Shown here: positions 32,123 through 41,932 of the stretch, piece after piece
Layout: each line of letters starts with the position of its first letter
Position numbering within the stretch: the first letter of the stretch is position 1
Source: Azospirillum picis
Lineage (GTDB): Bacteria > Pseudomonadota > Alphaproteobacteria > Azospirillales > Azospirillaceae
DNA length: 64,000 nucleotides
NCBI RefSeq assembly: GCF_017876115.1
Contig: NZ_JAGINO010000008.1
Location: 124,001-188,000 of the forward strand
Direction: 5' to 3'
Notes under the pieces: generated by a model
Database searches by the model: none
Told to the model about the DNA's origin: nothing
The model's input: the letters and a program-made list of their open reading frames with translations, nothing else
Program-made: the position numbers and the translations under genes

Positions 32123-32950
32123 ATGAGCCACGCCTTCGCCAAGGACAGCCGCGCCTGCGCCGCCTGCGTCTCGTGGGGCGGCGAGCGTGCGCTGTCGGAG
32201 GACAACACGCTGGTCTATGTGGCCCGCCACGGGGTGGAGGGCGAGTGCCGCACCGCCAGCAGCCAGGACTACCGGCGCATCACCAAGGGCTATCACACCT
32301 GCCAGGCCTGGGCGCCGCTGCCGCTGCTGAAGAAGCATGGCGGGCGGATCGGGCACACGCCGGCCGGGCATGGCGGCGGCCAGCCGGTGACCGCGGCCGC
32401 CGCGCATCCTGTGGCCGCCTCGCAGCCGGTGCCGGCCACCGCCGCCTTCGCCGCGGCACCGCTCGACACGCCGGTGATCGACGCGCCGCCGCCGCCCTGC
32501 CGCGCCGACCCGATCGACGTCGAGCAGTCGCCGCAGGTCCGCAGCCTCTACACCCACTGGCTGCGCCTGAAGCGCAAGCGCCGGATGCCGCTGGCGGTGG
32601 AGATCGACACCGCGCAGGTGCGCGAGAGCGTGCCGCGCATCGCCCTGATGGAGCCGACCGCCGACGGCGGCGACTTCGTCTACAAATCCTGCGGCCGCGC
32701 CCTGCAGCGGCGGCTGGAGGGGCGGCCGGTCACCCGCCGCGTCAGCGAATGCCATCCGGAACAGGCGGCGCGGCGCTGGCTGTCCGACCTGCGCGCCTGC
32801 CTGGAGAGCGGCGAGCCGCGCTGCCTGCTGGTGCGCGACGACCCGATGCTGCCAGGGGCGAAGTTCGTGGAGCTGCTGCTGCCGCTGGCCGACGAGGAAG
32901 GCGGCCCTGCCACCCGCGTGCTGGCCTACCGCCACGTGCCCGGCGGCTGA
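32123..32950 (+). CDS. PAS_5-family protein with N-terminal Cys motif
   Basis: A 275-residue cytoplasmic protein. The first 60 residues hold several Cys (CAACVSWGGE, GECRTASS, YHTCQAWAP), suggesting a small metal-binding module. A variable Ala-rich linker follows. The C-terminal 150 residues (SLYTHWLRLKRKRRMPLAVEID...VPRIALMEPTADGGDFVYKSCG) match the alphaproteobacterial PAS_5 domain family. No catalytic domain is attached. The start at 32123 is inferred from the Cys motif. Confidence 0.72.
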   Translation: MSHAFAKDSRACAACVSWGGERALSEDNTLVYVARHGVEGECRTASSQDYRRITKGYHTCQAWAPLPLLKKHGGRIGHTPAGHGGGQPVTAAAAHPVAASQPVPATAAFAAAPLDTPVIDAPPPPCRADPIDVEQSPQVRSLYTHWLRLKRKRRMPLAVEIDTAQVRESVPRIALMEPTADGGDFVYKSCGRALQRRLEGRPVTRRVSECHPEQAARRWLSDLRACLESGEPRCLLVRDDPMLPGAKFVELLLPLADEEGGPATRVLAYRHVPGG

Positions 32951-32962
32951 GAGGGGCGGGCC

Positions 32963-33346
32963 ATGGCGGGCGGCGGCGAGGGAGCGGGCGCGGGTGGGCC
33001 GCACAGGATCGACCCGGGGCCGGAGATCGTCGGCGTCTGGCCGGCGGCGGTGTGGATCATCGTCGGCACCGGCCATTACCTGAACGATCCGGAGCTGTTC
33101 GCCGGCTGGAAGGGCGCGCTCTATTTCGTGCTGGGCACCGGCCTGGTGGCGCTGGGCGGCGGCATCGCCAGCCTGTCCGCCCGGCGCACCGTCGCCGGCA
33201 TCCAGGACCGTCTGCTGACGGAGGTCCGCCACCGCCGCAGCCTCGCCACCCGGGCCATCGCCTTGGCCTTGCGCGGGCTGGTCGGGCTGGGCGAGGCGGT
33301 GCTGGTGACGCTGCTGGCGCTCTGGGTGCTGGCGCTGCTGGGATGA
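32963..33346 (+). CDS. Small membrane protein, unknown
   Basis: A 127-residue protein starting 12 bases after the PAS_5 gene, with three or so hydrophobic segments (about 24-40, 52-68, 108-126) and a Gly-rich, possibly spurious N-terminal 18 residues. No family is recognised. The proximity suggests co-transcription with the Cys-PAS gene. Confidence 0.55.
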   Translation: MAGGGEGAGAGGPHRIDPGPEIVGVWPAAVWIIVGTGHYLNDPELFAGWKGALYFVLGTGLVALGGGIASLSARRTVAGIQDRLLTEVRHRRSLATRAIALALRGLVGLGEAVLVTLLALWVLALLG

Positions 33347-33411
33347 GGCCGGGGAGGCATCGGCTTGCGGGTGCTCCCACCCCGGCCTTTCCCCGCCGGC
33401 GGGCCACCTGA

Positions 33412-33493
33412 TGCACAGATGTTGCGACACCGGAGAGAATTCCCTCTCCCTGGGGGACGAGGGCCTCTCTCGCCGCTCCGCAACATCCGTGCA
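33412..33493. repeat. Composite palindrome downstream of the membrane protein gene
   Basis: TGCAC (33412-33416) and ATGTTGCG (33419-33426) pair with CGCAACAT (33479-33486) and GTGCA (33489-33493). It lies in the 267-base gap 33347-33613, which otherwise shows no gene. Confidence 0.6.
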
Positions 33494-33509
33494 CCAGGGT
33501 GCGCGTGCC

Positions 33510-33538
33510 GCGGGGGAGTGGCGGGGAGGGGGCATCCG
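33510..33538. repeat. Arm-like copy of the GC-rich repeat family
   Basis: GCGGGGGAGTGGCGGGGAGG followed by GGGCATCCG resembles the right arm of the palindrome at 49862-49947 with a few changes. Confidence 0.55.
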
Positions 33539-33566
33539 TCATGACACGCCGTTTCCCGTGAAACGC

Positions 33567-33601
33567 GAAAGCCCCCGCGTCCAGGGGAAGCGGGGGCTTT
33601 C
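33567..33601 (-). terminator. Terminator after the nap operon
   Basis: Perfect 12-base arms (33567-33578 with 33590-33601) close an 11-base loop. It lies 13 bases past the napC stop, at the operon's end. Confidence 0.75.
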
Positions 33602-33613
33602 GACGGCGTATCC

Positions 33614-34231
33614 TTACTTCTGGCTGGTCTTCATGCTCCAGCCCGGTTCGATGCCGTGCATGTCGGGCAGACGGTGGGCGATGCCCTTGTGGCAGTCGAT
33701 GCAGGTGTTCTCGCCGGTGAACAGGTAGGTCTCGTGCATCTTCGCCGCGCGCGGGTTCTGCTTGGTGATGTCCATCGACTCGGCGCTGTGGCAGTTGCGG
33801 CATTCCAGCGAGTTGTTGTTCTTCAGCCGGGCCCATTCGTGCTCGGCCAGTTCGCGGCGCTTGTCCAGGAACTTCTCGCGGGTGTCGATGGTGCCGAATA
33901 TCTTGCCCCAGACCTCCTTGGACGCCTGCATCTTGCGGGCGATCTTGTCGGTCCACTGGTGGGGGACATGGCAGTCGGGGCAGGTCGCCCGCACGCCGGA
34001 CCGGTTGGTGAAGTGGATGGTCTGCTTCAGCTCCTCATAGGGATTGTCGCGCATCTCGTGGCAACTGATGCAGAAGGCTTCCTTGTTGGTGGCCTCCAGC
34101 GCGGTGTTGAAGCCACCCCAGAAGACGACGCCGGCGATGAAGCCGCCCAGCGTCAGGAAACCCAGGCCGAAATGGACGCTGGGGCGGGCGAACAGCCGCC
34201 ACAGGCCCAGCACTGCGCCGCGGATCGTCAT
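33614..34231 (-). CDS. napC: Tetraheme c-type cytochrome NapC (NapC/NirT)
   Basis: A 205-residue membrane-anchored quinol dehydrogenase that passes electrons from the quinol pool to NapAB. An N-terminal hydrophobic anchor (about 22-42) is followed by four CxxCH heme motifs (CISCH, CPDCH, CRNCH, CIDCH). The start overlaps the napB stop (ATGA). Terminal gene of napEDABC. Confidence 0.95.
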   Translation of the reverse strand: MTIRGAVLGLWRLFARPSVHFGLGFLTLGGFIAGVVFWGGFNTALEATNKEAFCISCHEMRDNPYEELKQTIHFTNRSGVRATCPDCHVPHQWTDKIARKMQASKEVWGKIFGTIDTREKFLDKRRELAEHEWARLKNNNSLECRNCHSAESMDITKQNPRAAKMHETYLFTGENTCIDCHKGIAHRLPDMHGIEPGWSMKTSQK

Positions 34232-34806
34232 TTGGCGCCGCCCTGGCCCAGGCCCTGGGTCGGGCTATGGCCGAGAACCGCGTCGAAGTCGCGGAAGCTG
34301 TTGGGGACGATCGGCTGGGCGTCGCTCTGCGGCACGTGGCACTGGGTGCAGAAGTAGCGGCGCGCCGCCACCGTGCCCAGCGTCTGGCCGTCGCGGTCCT
34401 GGAAGTGGGTGACCGAGATCATCGGCGCCTGCGAGCCCTCGGTGTTCCGCCGGTCGTGGCAGGTCAGGCACTTGTTGATGTTCAGGTCGATCTGGTAGTC
34501 GCGGATGGCGTGCGGGATCAGCGGCGGCTGGTCGGCGTAGTTGCGGGCGCGGCGCTGGTCGTCGGTGATCTCGCGATGCGTCGCCTCGGCCGGGTCGTCG
34601 CGGGTGATCGGGTGGTTGGCGGAGGGGACCTTGATCCCCCCGACGGTGCCGGTGCCGGCCAGCTCCTGCGGGCTGTCGGCGGCGCTGGCGTCGGCGGCCC
34701 TGGCCGCGGTGACGCCCGTGGCGATGCCGACGGTGGCGATGCCGGCGGTCAGGGCCGGCGCGCCGGCGAGCAGGGCCAGCGCGGCGATCAGGAAACGGGT
34801 CTTCAT
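34228..34806 (-). CDS. napB: Diheme cytochrome c NapB, nitrate reductase small subunit
   Basis: A 192-residue periplasmic subunit. It has a signal peptide (about 37 residues, ending ARA), two heme motifs (CLTCH, CTQCH) and [15 protein letters not shown] and PPLIPHAI stretches typical of NapB. The start at 34806 is 11 bases past the napA stop. Electrons pass from NapC through it to NapA. Confidence 0.94.
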   Translation of the reverse strand: MKTRFLIAALALLAGAPALTAGIATVGIATGVTAARAADASAADSPQELAGTGTVGGIKVPSANHPITRDDPAEATHREITDDQRRARNYADQPPLIPHAIRDYQIDLNINKCLTCHDRRNTEGSQAPMISVTHFQDRDGQTLGTVAARRYFCTQCHVPQSDAQPIVPNSFRDFDAVLGHSPTQGLGQGGAK

Positions 34807-34817
34807 GCCGGCTCTCC

Positions 34818-37319
34818 TCAGGCGTTCGCGACGGGCGTGATCTTGACCGCGCATTTCTTGTAGTCGGTCTGCTTGCTGATGGGGTCGGTGGCGTCGAGCG
34901 TCACCTTGTTGATGAGCACCGTCTGGTCGAAGAAGGGCACGAAGACCAGGCCGCGCGGCGGCTTGTTGCGCCCGCGCGTCTCGACCCGCGCCCGCACCTC
35001 GCCCCGGCGGGAGGTGACGCGCACCTCCTGGCCGCGGCGGACGTTGAGCTGCTTGGCGTCGTCGGGGTGCATGAAGACCACGGCGTTGGGGAACGCCTTG
35101 CGCAGTTCCGGCACCCGCATGGTCATCGAGCCGCTGTGCCAGTGCTCGATCACGCGGCCGGTCGACAGCCAGAACGGGTAGTCGGCATCGGGCATCTCGG
35201 CCGGCGGTTCGTAGGGCAGGGCGAAGACGTTGGCCTTGCCGTCCTTGTTGCCGTAGAAGCGCATGCCTTCGCCGGCCTTCACGTACGGGTCGGAGCCCTC
35301 GCGGTAGCGCCACTTGGTCTCCTTGCCGTCGACCACCGGCCAGCGCAGGCCGCGCTCCTGGTGGTACTGCTCGAAGGGCGCCAGATCGTGGCCATGGCCG
35401 CGGCCGAAGGAGGCATATTCCTCGAACAGGCCCTTCTGGACGTAGAAGCCGGCCTGCTTGGCCTCGAAGTTGTTGTAGTTCGGGTCGAGGTCGGACAGCG
35501 GGAAGCGGTCGACCTGGCCGTTGCGGAACAGCACCTCGTACAGCGTCTTGCCGCGCAGCTCCGGCTTCTTGTTCAGCAGCTCCTCCGGCCACACCTCCTC
35601 GATCTGGAAGCGCTTGGAGAACTCCATGATCTGCCAGAGGTCGGAGCGGGCGCCGTCCGGCGCGTCGACGAGCTGGCGCCAGAGCTGGGTGCGGCGTTCG
35701 GCGTTGCCGTAGCCGCCCTCCTTCTCCACCCACATGGCGGTGGGCAGGATCAGGTCGGCGGCCAGCGCCGTCACCGTCGGGTAGGGATCGGAGACGACGA
35801 CGAAGTTCTCCGGGTTGCGGTAGCCGGGGAAGGTCTCCTTCGCCGTGTTGGGGGCCGTCTGCATGTTGTTGTTGCACATGACCCAGTAGGCGTTGAGCTT
35901 GCCGTCCTTGAGCATGCGGTCCTGCTGGACGGCGTGGTAGCCGACCTTCTCGGGGATGGTCCCCTCCGGCAGCTTCCAGATCTCCTCGGCGTGGCGGCGG
36001 TGCTCGGGGTTGGTCACCACCATGTCGGCCGGCAGGCGGTGCGAGAAGGTGCCGACCTCGCGCGCGGTGCCGCAGGCCGACGGCTGGCCGGTCAGCGAGA
36101 AGGGGCCGCAGCCGGGCTGCGAGATCTTACCCGTCAGCAGGTGGATGTTGTAGACGAGGTTGTTCGCCCAGACGCCGCGGACATGCTGGTTGAAGCCCAT
36201 GGTCCAGAAGGACACGACCTTCACCTTGGGATCGGCGTAGAGCTCGGCCAGCGCTTCCAGCCGGTTCTTCGGCACGCCCGACAGCTCGTGCGCCTTGTCC
36301 AGCGTGTAGGGCTCGACGAACCTGGCGAACTCGTCGAAGCTGATCGGGTCGGAGTCGTTGGCGCTGGCGGCGTTCTTCGCCTTCATCTCCAGCGGGTTGT
36401 CGGGGCGCAGGCCGTAGCCGATGTCGTCGCGCCCGCGCTTGAAGTTGCAGTGCTTCTCGACGAACTCCTTGTTCACCCGGCCGGTCTTGATGATGTGGTT
36501 GGCGATGTAGTTGAGGATCGCCAGGTCGGAGCCGGGGGTGAAGACCAGGCCGATGTCGGCGAGGTCGAAGCTGCGGTGCTCGTAGGTCGACAGGACGGCG
36601 ACCTTGCAGCCGGGATGGCTGAGCCGGCGGTCGGTGACGCGCGTCCACAGGATGGGGTGCATCTCCGCCATGTTGGAGCCCCACAGCACGAAGGCGTCGG
36701 TCTGCTCCATGTCGTCGTAGCAGCCCATCGGCTCGTCCATGCCGAAGGTGCGCATGAAGCCGGCCACCGCCGACGCCATGCAGTGGCGGGCATTGGGATC
36801 GAGGTTGTTGGAGCGCAGGCCGGCCTTCATCAGCTTGGAGGCGGCATAGCCCTCGTAGATGGTCCACTGTCCCGAGCCGAACATGCCGACGGCGGTCGGA
36901 CCCTTCTTCTTCAGGGTCTCCTTCCACTTCTCGGCCATGATGTCGAAGGCGGCATCCCAGCCGATCGGGGTGAACTCGCCTTCCTTGTCGTAGCGGCCGT
37001 CCTTCATGCGCAGCAGCGGCTGGTTCAGCCGGTCCTCGCCGTACATGATCTTCGACAGGAAATAGCCCTTCACGCAGTTCAGGCCGCGGTTCACCTCGGC
37101 CTTCACGTCGCCGTGGGTGGCGACCACGCGGCCGTCCTTGACGCCGACCATCACGCCGCAGCCGGTGCCGCAGAAGCGGCAGGGGGCCTTGGACCAGGTC
37201 AGCTTGGCGCCTTCGCCGGTCAGCAGATTGGCGGCCGAGGCCGGCAGGCTGATTCCGGCCGCCGCGGCGGCGGCAGCGGCGGCTTGCGCCTTCAGGTAAT
37301 CGCGGCGGGTCAGGAACAT
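34818..37319 (-). CDS. napA: Periplasmic nitrate reductase catalytic subunit
   Basis: An 833-residue molybdenum enzyme reducing nitrate to nitrite. The twin-arginine signal (TRRDYLKA at the start) and the [4Fe-4S] site Cys47, Cys50, Cys54 and Cys82 are visible. The molybdenum-ligand Cys sits in [10 protein letters not shown]. The size is typical. It sits between napD (the maturation chaperone) and napB. Confidence 0.97.
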   Translation of the reverse strand: MFLTRRDYLKAQAAAAAAAAAGISLPASAANLLTGEGAKLTWSKAPCRFCGTGCGVMVGVKDGRVVATHGDVKAEVNRGLNCVKGYFLSKIMYGEDRLNQPLLRMKDGRYDKEGEFTPIGWDAAFDIMAEKWKETLKKKGPTAVGMFGSGQWTIYEGYAASKLMKAGLRSNNLDPNARHCMASAVAGFMRTFGMDEPMGCYDDMEQTDAFVLWGSNMAEMHPILWTRVTDRRLSHPGCKVAVLSTYEHRSFDLADIGLVFTPGSDLAILNYIANHIIKTGRVNKEFVEKHCNFKRGRDDIGYGLRPDNPLEMKAKNAASANDSDPISFDEFARFVEPYTLDKAHELSGVPKNRLEALAELYADPKVKVVSFWTMGFNQHVRGVWANNLVYNIHLLTGKISQPGCGPFSLTGQPSACGTAREVGTFSHRLPADMVVTNPEHRRHAEEIWKLPEGTIPEKVGYHAVQQDRMLKDGKLNAYWVMCNNNMQTAPNTAKETFPGYRNPENFVVVSDPYPTVTALAADLILPTAMWVEKEGGYGNAERRTQLWRQLVDAPDGARSDLWQIMEFSKRFQIEEVWPEELLNKKPELRGKTLYEVLFRNGQVDRFPLSDLDPNYNNFEAKQAGFYVQKGLFEEYASFGRGHGHDLAPFEQYHQERGLRWPVVDGKETKWRYREGSDPYVKAGEGMRFYGNKDGKANVFALPYEPPAEMPDADYPFWLSTGRVIEHWHSGSMTMRVPELRKAFPNAVVFMHPDDAKQLNVRRGQEVRVTSRRGEVRARVETRGRNKPPRGLVFVPFFDQTVLINKVTLDATDPISKQTDYKKCAVKITPVANA

Positions 37320-37414
37320 TCGGAGGACTCCAGTCTTGGAGAAAGTGCGTCTTGCAATGGCGGAGGCGGAGGCGGCGGCGCGCCAGCCAAGTGGTGCCGG
37401 CGGGGCGGTACCGG

Positions 37415-37681
37415 TCAGGCCGCGTCGATCGCGTCCGCGGGTTCGTAGTGGTGGTAGACCATGGTGGTGCCGTGGACGCCGGGGACGGCGTTGAGCTGCG
37501 CAATGCGGTCCACCACCTCGGCGGCGCTCGCGGTGACCAGCGTCACCACCGCCTTGCCGTTCTCCGCCGCGCACCATTCCAGCCCGGCGACGGCGGCTGC
37601 CGCCGCGCGCACGGCATCCGTGCGGTCGGGGCTGTGCTGGATGACGAGGCTGGAGATGTGGACTTCGAGGGAGCGGGGCAT
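37415..37681 (-). CDS. napD: NapD, chaperone for NapA twin-arginine signal
   Basis: An 88-residue cytoplasmic ferredoxin-fold chaperone that binds the NapA signal peptide before export. [17 protein letters not shown] and the alternating helix-strand pattern fit NapD. It lies 95 bases before napA. Confidence 0.85.
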   Translation of the reverse strand: MPRSLEVHISSLVIQHSPDRTDAVRAAAAAVAGLEWCAAENGKAVVTLVTASAAEVVDRIAQLNAVPGVHGTTMVYHHYEPADAIDAA

Positions 37682-37691
37682 GGCGTGGAAC

Positions 37692-37880
37692 TCAATGGGT
37701 GAGAAGCTGGTACATCCAGATCGAGAAGCCGTAGGCGGCGACGCTGCCGACGGCGATCAACGGCCACACCAGCACCGCCAGCCACAGGAACATCAGCCCC
37801 TCGGCCCGGCGGGTCGGCGCGATGTCGCCCTGGCTGCCGGATTGCCGGGTCTGGTCGGGGAAGGAGGGGGTGTACCTCAT
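37692..37880 (-). CDS. napE: NapE, small nitrate reductase membrane protein
   Basis: A 62-residue protein with one hydrophobic span (about 30-56) in the NapE pattern; its role in nitrate reduction is unclear. The start at 37880 (MRYTPSFPDQT) is chosen; an in-frame start 18 codons upstream is less likely. It is the first gene of the operon. Confidence 0.8.
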   Translation of the reverse strand: MRYTPSFPDQTRQSGSQGDIAPTRRAEGLMFLWLAVLVWPLIAVGSVAAYGFSIWMYQLLTH

Positions 37881-37987
37881 GGCGGCACTCTCGGTCGGAG
37901 CGGGGGTGGTCTTGGAGCGGCACCAAAGTCTCATACCAAGGTGCCGGTTTTCGGCCCTTAGTATCGGTACCTTCGCTCCGGGATGAA

Positions 37988-38001
37988 TTGATGCAGGTCA
38001 A
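37988..38001. promoter_or_regulatory. FNR/Anr/FixK-type box upstream of the nap operon
   Basis: TTGATGCAGGTCAA matches the FNR-family palindrome TTGAT-N4-ATCAA at 13 of 14 defined or spacer positions (one change in the second half-site). It lies about 108 bases upstream of napE, a plausible site for anaerobic activation. The divergent mgtC gene begins at 38124. Confidence 0.55.
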
Positions 38002-38123
38002 GAGGCGGCGGTATCCCCCTGTGACCGAATGGCACTTCACCGCGAAAAAGCATTTCCGGCCCGAGGGCTGTAGGATCGGGGCGCGGGAAGCGCGGGCTTC
38101 GACGGAAGGGGGCGGGGAGAGGC

Positions 38124-38855
38124 ATGGAGCTGTTGCAGTCCTACTGGTCGCCGGCCGAACTGGCGACCAACGGCCTGATCCTGCTGCATCTGCTGGGGGC
38201 GCTGGCGGTCGGCCTCCTGCTGGGCTACGAGCGCAGCTATCACGGGCGGGCGGCGGGAATGCGGACCTATGGGCTGGTCTGCCTCGCCTCGGCGGCGCTG
38301 ACGGTGGTGAATGCCTATCCCGGCATGTGGTACGGCGGCATCGGGCCGCAGGGCGCTGCGGGGGCGGGCGACCCGACTCGCGTGATCCAGGGCATCGTCA
38401 CCGGCATCGGCTTTCTCGGCGCAGGCGTGATCATGCGCGAGGGGCTGTCGATCCGCGGCCTGTCCACGGCGGCGTCCATCTGGGCGACCTCGGCGATCGG
38501 CATCACCATCGGCCTTGGCTTCTACGCGGTCGCCATCGCCGCTGCCTTGCTGACCATCCTGGTCATGAGCCTGCTCCGGCCGCTGGAGCGGTTGCTTCCC
38601 CACCGTTCGGTGATCCACCTGACGCTGGTCTTCAGCCGCGACAAGGCGCCGCCGCCGGAGAGCCTGCGGGCGGCGGCCAAGCAGCACGGCTTCGACGTGG
38701 TCGACTGGGCCTTCCACCTGACCGGCGGCAGCGGCCATTTCGAATGCCAGCTCGTGCTGCAGGCGAAGGGCGACCCCGATCCGATGTCGCTGGTCGCGGC
38801 GCTGGCCTCCACCGACTCGGTGGTGGAGTTCAAGCTGTCGCCGTCGCGCATCTGA
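38124..38855 (+). CDS. mgtC: MgtC/SapB-family membrane protein
   Basis: A 243-residue protein. The N-terminal membrane domain has four to five hydrophobic segments with the signature GLLLGYERSYHGRAAGMRTY, followed by GIGFLGAGVIMREGLSIRGLSTAASIWATSAIG. The C-terminal cytosolic domain begins near residue 160. Magnesium homeostasis or stress roles are reported for the family. It is divergent from the nap operon. Confidence 0.9.
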   Translation: MELLQSYWSPAELATNGLILLHLLGALAVGLLLGYERSYHGRAAGMRTYGLVCLASAALTVVNAYPGMWYGGIGPQGAAGAGDPTRVIQGIVTGIGFLGAGVIMREGLSIRGLSTAASIWATSAIGITIGLGFYAVAIAAALLTILVMSLLRPLERLLPHRSVIHLTLVFSRDKAPPPESLRAAAKQHGFDVVDWAFHLTGGSGHFECQLVLQAKGDPDPMSLVAALASTDSVVEFKLSPSRI

Positions 38856-39118
38856 TGCCGGTCCCCGTTATCGCGACGTGCCGGTTCCTACGGCCATCTC
38901 CCGCGGCCGTCCGGTGCCAGGGTAGGGGCCCGCGATCACATACGCGCTTAATCATTTCCTAAAACTTTAGCTTTATTCGAACTTTATGATGGCGAAGGAC
39001 AGGATCATCAGCCGGTGCGGCGACCGGCCGGCCGACCCGAGCGCAGCCGGTGGCGGCGCAACCGGACGGACAGGGCGGCGGACCGCAGGGGCCGTTCCGC
39101 AGCCGATCCTCCCTTCCC

Positions 39119-39163
39119 TTTTCCCGTCCGGCCTTTTCCCGTCCGGCCTTTTCCCGTCCGGCC
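39119..39163 (+). repeat. 15-bp tandem repeat, three copies, in the kinase leader
   Basis: TTTTCCCGTCCGGCC occurs at 39119-39133, 39134-39148 and 39149-39163 exactly. It lies just upstream of the kinase start. Longer in-frame translations of it give only SGLFPSGLF-type low-complexity peptides, so it is likely untranslated. Confidence 0.8.
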
Positions 39164-39198
39164 TCTCTCCTTCTGGCCGCTTCGCGTCCTTCCGCCTC

Positions 39199-41265
39199 AT
39201 GGCGCGGCTTGCCGTCCTCATCGCCTGCCTCGCTCTGGCGGTCCTGCCGTTCGCCGGGCCGGCGCTGGCCGATGCGCCGCCGGCCGAGTCGCCTGTCGAG
39301 CCGCTGCGGCTCGAAGCCGCCACCAGCCGGGCGACGCTGGCCGGCCATTTCGCCCGGCTGATCGACCCGGAGCGCAGGCTCGACCTTGCGGACGTCCTGC
39401 AGGCCGATGCCCAGGGCCGGATGGAGCCGGGCGGCGATTTCCGCGGGGCCGGGCAGACCCGCGACATCCACTGGTACCGGTTCGACCTGCTGCGCCCCCC
39501 CGGCGCCCCGGCGGATTGGATCCTGGAAATGGGCGAGCCCTACATCGACCATCTCGACCTGTTCATTCCCCGGACGGCGGAGGTCCGGAACGGCGTGGCG
39601 GCCGGGGCGACGCGCCCCGTCGCCCGCGACTACCGGCTGGTGCGCCTCGGCGACTTCGTCCCGCGCAGCGAGCGCCCGATGAACACCCGCATGCACGCGC
39701 TGCCGCTCAGCCTGCCGGAAGGCGAACCGGTGTCGCTCTATCTTCGGGTGGATTCGGTCAGCGCCATCCGGCTGTCGGCCCGGCTGTGGTCGCCGGTCGC
39801 CTATGCCGGCCACCAGACGACCGACCTGCTGTTCCAGGGCCTGTTCTTCGGCGTGCTCGGCGTCCTGTCGCTGGGCTACTTCGCGCTGGGGCTCCTGCTG
39901 CGCGACGAGGCGCTGCTGGCCTATACCAGCTACGTGGCGACGGTCTTCACCTACTACCTGTTCGCCAACGGCATCGCGGGGGTCCTGCTGCCGGACCTGC
40001 CGGGCTGGGTGATGAACATGGCGGTGGGCGGCAGCGGCTTCCTCGGCTTTTCCGCCGCGCTGCTCATGTGGGTCTACATCCTCGACCTGCGCACCCACGC
40101 GCCGCTGTTGCGGCGCTGCTACCAGGGGCTGGCGCTGCTGGCGCTGCTGGCCCTGCCGACCACGGTGACGCCGCTCTACGCGATCAGCAACCCGGTGGTG
40201 ACGGTGTCGGCCCTGGTGGTGGTGGTGATCGCGCTGGTCCTGACCGCGCGCATGACCTGGCTCTATCCCGGCGACCTGAGCCCGCGCTTCTACCTGGCCA
40301 GCACGCTGGTGTCGCTGGCCGGCCTCCTGCTGGCGCAGCTTGCGCTGCGCGGCCTGCTGCCGGCCGACGCCTTCGTCGCCGACCCCTACCAGACCGCCTC
40401 CCTGCTGGCGGTGCTGATCCTGGGCATCGGGCTTGCCCTTCGCATCGGCCGCCTGCAGGCCGAGCGGCTGCGCGCCCGCGAGGAAACCGCCTTCGCCACC
40501 AAGCGGGCGGAGGAGCAGCGGACCTTCGTCGCCATGCTGTCGCACGAGTTCCGGACCCCGCTCGCCTCGATCGACAGCGCCGCGCAGATGATCGAGCTGT
40601 CCGGCGCCGTCCAGGCGCCGTCGGCCTTGAACCGGTTGCAGCGCGTCCGCGACATCACCCGCAAGATGGCGGAACTGGTCGACCTGTTCCTGTCGGCCGA
40701 CGCGCTGGACCAGGGCGCGCTCGCGCTCAATCCGGAGCCGGTGACGCTCGGCCGGATGTTGGAGGAGGCGCTGGACGGCCTGGCGGGGCTGGTGGCGGAA
40801 AGCCGCCTGGCGGTGGAGGTGGAGCGGCCCGACCGGCTGCTCATGGTCGACACCCCCTTCATGGCGGTGGCGATCGGCAACCTGGTGCAGAACGCGCTGC
40901 GCTACTCGCCGCCGGAGTCGCCGGTGCGGGTGAGCGCCGCCGTCGTCGATATCGACGAGGCCGCCGACGCGCGCGATCCGGGCGGCCGGGACAACGACGC
41001 CGATGAGGTGGTGATCCGGGTCTCCGACCGCGGGCTGGGGATGAGCCTCGAAGAGGTCGAGCGCATCGGCTCGATCTATTTCCGCGCCTCCTCGTCGCGC
41101 GGGACCAAGGGATCGGGGCTCGGCCTCTACATGACGCAGAAGATCATCAGCGCCCATGGCGGCGTCCTGACGGTCGAGAGCACGCCCGGCGCGGGGTCGG
41201 TCTTCACCATCCGGCTGCCGGCCGCCCCGGCGGAGACGGTGGGCGACCGCCTCGCCGCGCAGTGA
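39199..41265 (+). CDS. Sensor histidine kinase with 7TM-DISM sensor
   Basis: A 688-residue membrane kinase. It has a signal peptide (residues 1 to about 23), a periplasmic 7TMR-DISMED2-type domain (HWYRFDLLRPPGAP...), seven hydrophobic segments, then a HisKA domain with phosphoacceptor His in LSHEFRTPLAS, and a HATPase domain (NLVQNALRYS, DRGLGMS, GSGLGLYMT). No response regulator lies next to it, so the partner is elsewhere. The start at 39199 follows the leader repeat. Confidence 0.9.
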   Translation: MARLAVLIACLALAVLPFAGPALADAPPAESPVEPLRLEAATSRATLAGHFARLIDPERRLDLADVLQADAQGRMEPGGDFRGAGQTRDIHWYRFDLLRPPGAPADWILEMGEPYIDHLDLFIPRTAEVRNGVAAGATRPVARDYRLVRLGDFVPRSERPMNTRMHALPLSLPEGEPVSLYLRVDSVSAIRLSARLWSPVAYAGHQTTDLLFQGLFFGVLGVLSLGYFALGLLLRDEALLAYTSYVATVFTYYLFANGIAGVLLPDLPGWVMNMAVGGSGFLGFSAALLMWVYILDLRTHAPLLRRCYQGLALLALLALPTTVTPLYAISNPVVTVSALVVVVIALVLTARMTWLYPGDLSPRFYLASTLVSLAGLLLAQLALRGLLPADAFVADPYQTASLLAVLILGIGLALRIGRLQAERLRAREETAFATKRAEEQRTFVAMLSHEFRTPLASIDSAAQMIELSGAVQAPSALNRLQRVRDITRKMAELVDLFLSADALDQGALALNPEPVTLGRMLEEALDGLAGLVAESRLAVEVERPDRLLMVDTPFMAVAIGNLVQNALRYSPPESPVRVSAAVVDIDEAADARDPGGRDNDADEVVIRVSDRGLGMSLEEVERIGSIYFRASSSRGTKGSGLGLYMTQKIISAHGGVLTVESTPGAGSVFTIRLPAAPAETVGDRLAAQ

Positions 41266-41295
41266 CCGGCCGCCGGTAGAACGGCCGCGAATAAG

Positions 41296-41330
41296 GCGTC
41301 CGTCAGTAAAGCGTCCGTCAGTAAAGCGTC
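41296..41330. repeat. 15-bp tandem repeat overlapping the flavoprotein gene end
   Basis: GCGTCCGTCAGTAAA is present at 41296-41310 and 41311-41325 with a five-base third start at 41326-41330. The stop of the flavoprotein gene (41320-41318) lies in the second copy, so the first copy looks like a duplicated gene end. Confidence 0.75.
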
Positions 41331-41932
41331 TTGGGGATCCGCTCGGCCAGGGAGCGGTCGTAATCCTCGCCGCCCTCGCGACCGGCGCTGGCCTCGGCCA
41401 GCAGGGTGCCGACGGAAGGGAAGCGGTCGCGTGGCAGTTGCGCCGCCGGATCCCACAGGCGGGACCGCAGCAGGGCGCGGGCGCACTGGAAGAACACCGA
41501 TTCGATGGTGACCACCAGCACCGTCTTCGGCGCCTTGCCGTCGACGGCGAAGCCGTCGCACAGGGCCGGATCGGCGTCGATGACGGCGCGGCCGTTGACG
41601 CGCAGCGTCTCGTTCAGCCCCGGCACCAGGAACAGCAGCCCGACCCGCGGATCCGCCAGGATGTTGCGCAGGCTGTCGATACGGTTGTTGCCGCGGCGGT
41701 CCGGAACCAGCAGCGTGCGGTCGTCCGCCACCCGGACGAAGCCCGGGCCGTCGCCGCGCGGCGAGACGTCCAGCCCGTCCGGCCCGGCGGTGGCGAGCAC
41801 GAAGAAGGGAGAGGACTCGATGAGCTGGCGGTAGCCGGGCGTGAGCCGCGGCACCTCTTTGGCGATCGAGGGGCCGGCGGGCTCGCCGTACAGCGCCGCC
41901 AGGGCTGCGGCATCGGTGATCGGATGGCTCAT
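41318..41932 (-). CDS. Pyridoxamine 5'-phosphate oxidase-family flavoprotein
   Basis: A 204-residue split-barrel protein of the FMN/F420-binding PPOX superfamily. LTPGYRQLIESSPFFVLATAGPDGLDVSPRGD and DRRGNNRIDSLRNIL form the family pattern (MSMEG_1061-like). The activity is unknown. The DinB gene overlaps its start by ATGA; on the minus strand the flavoprotein gene lies downstream of DinB. Confidence 0.85.
   Translation of the reverse strand: MSHPITDAAALAALYGEPAGPSIAKEVPRLTPGYRQLIESSPFFVLATAGPDGLDVSPRGDGPGFVRVADDRTLLVPDRRGNNRIDSLRNILADPRVGLLFLVPGLNETLRVNGRAVIDADPALCDGFAVDGKAPKTVLVVTIESVFFQCARALLRSRLWDPAAQLPRDRFPSVGTLLAEASAGREGGEDYDRSLAERIPKTLY

Noticed and set aside
39119..39163. In-frame extension of the histidine kinase through the 15-bp repeat
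   Set aside because: The extension gives SGLFP-type peptide repeats, and the true signal peptide begins at 39199.
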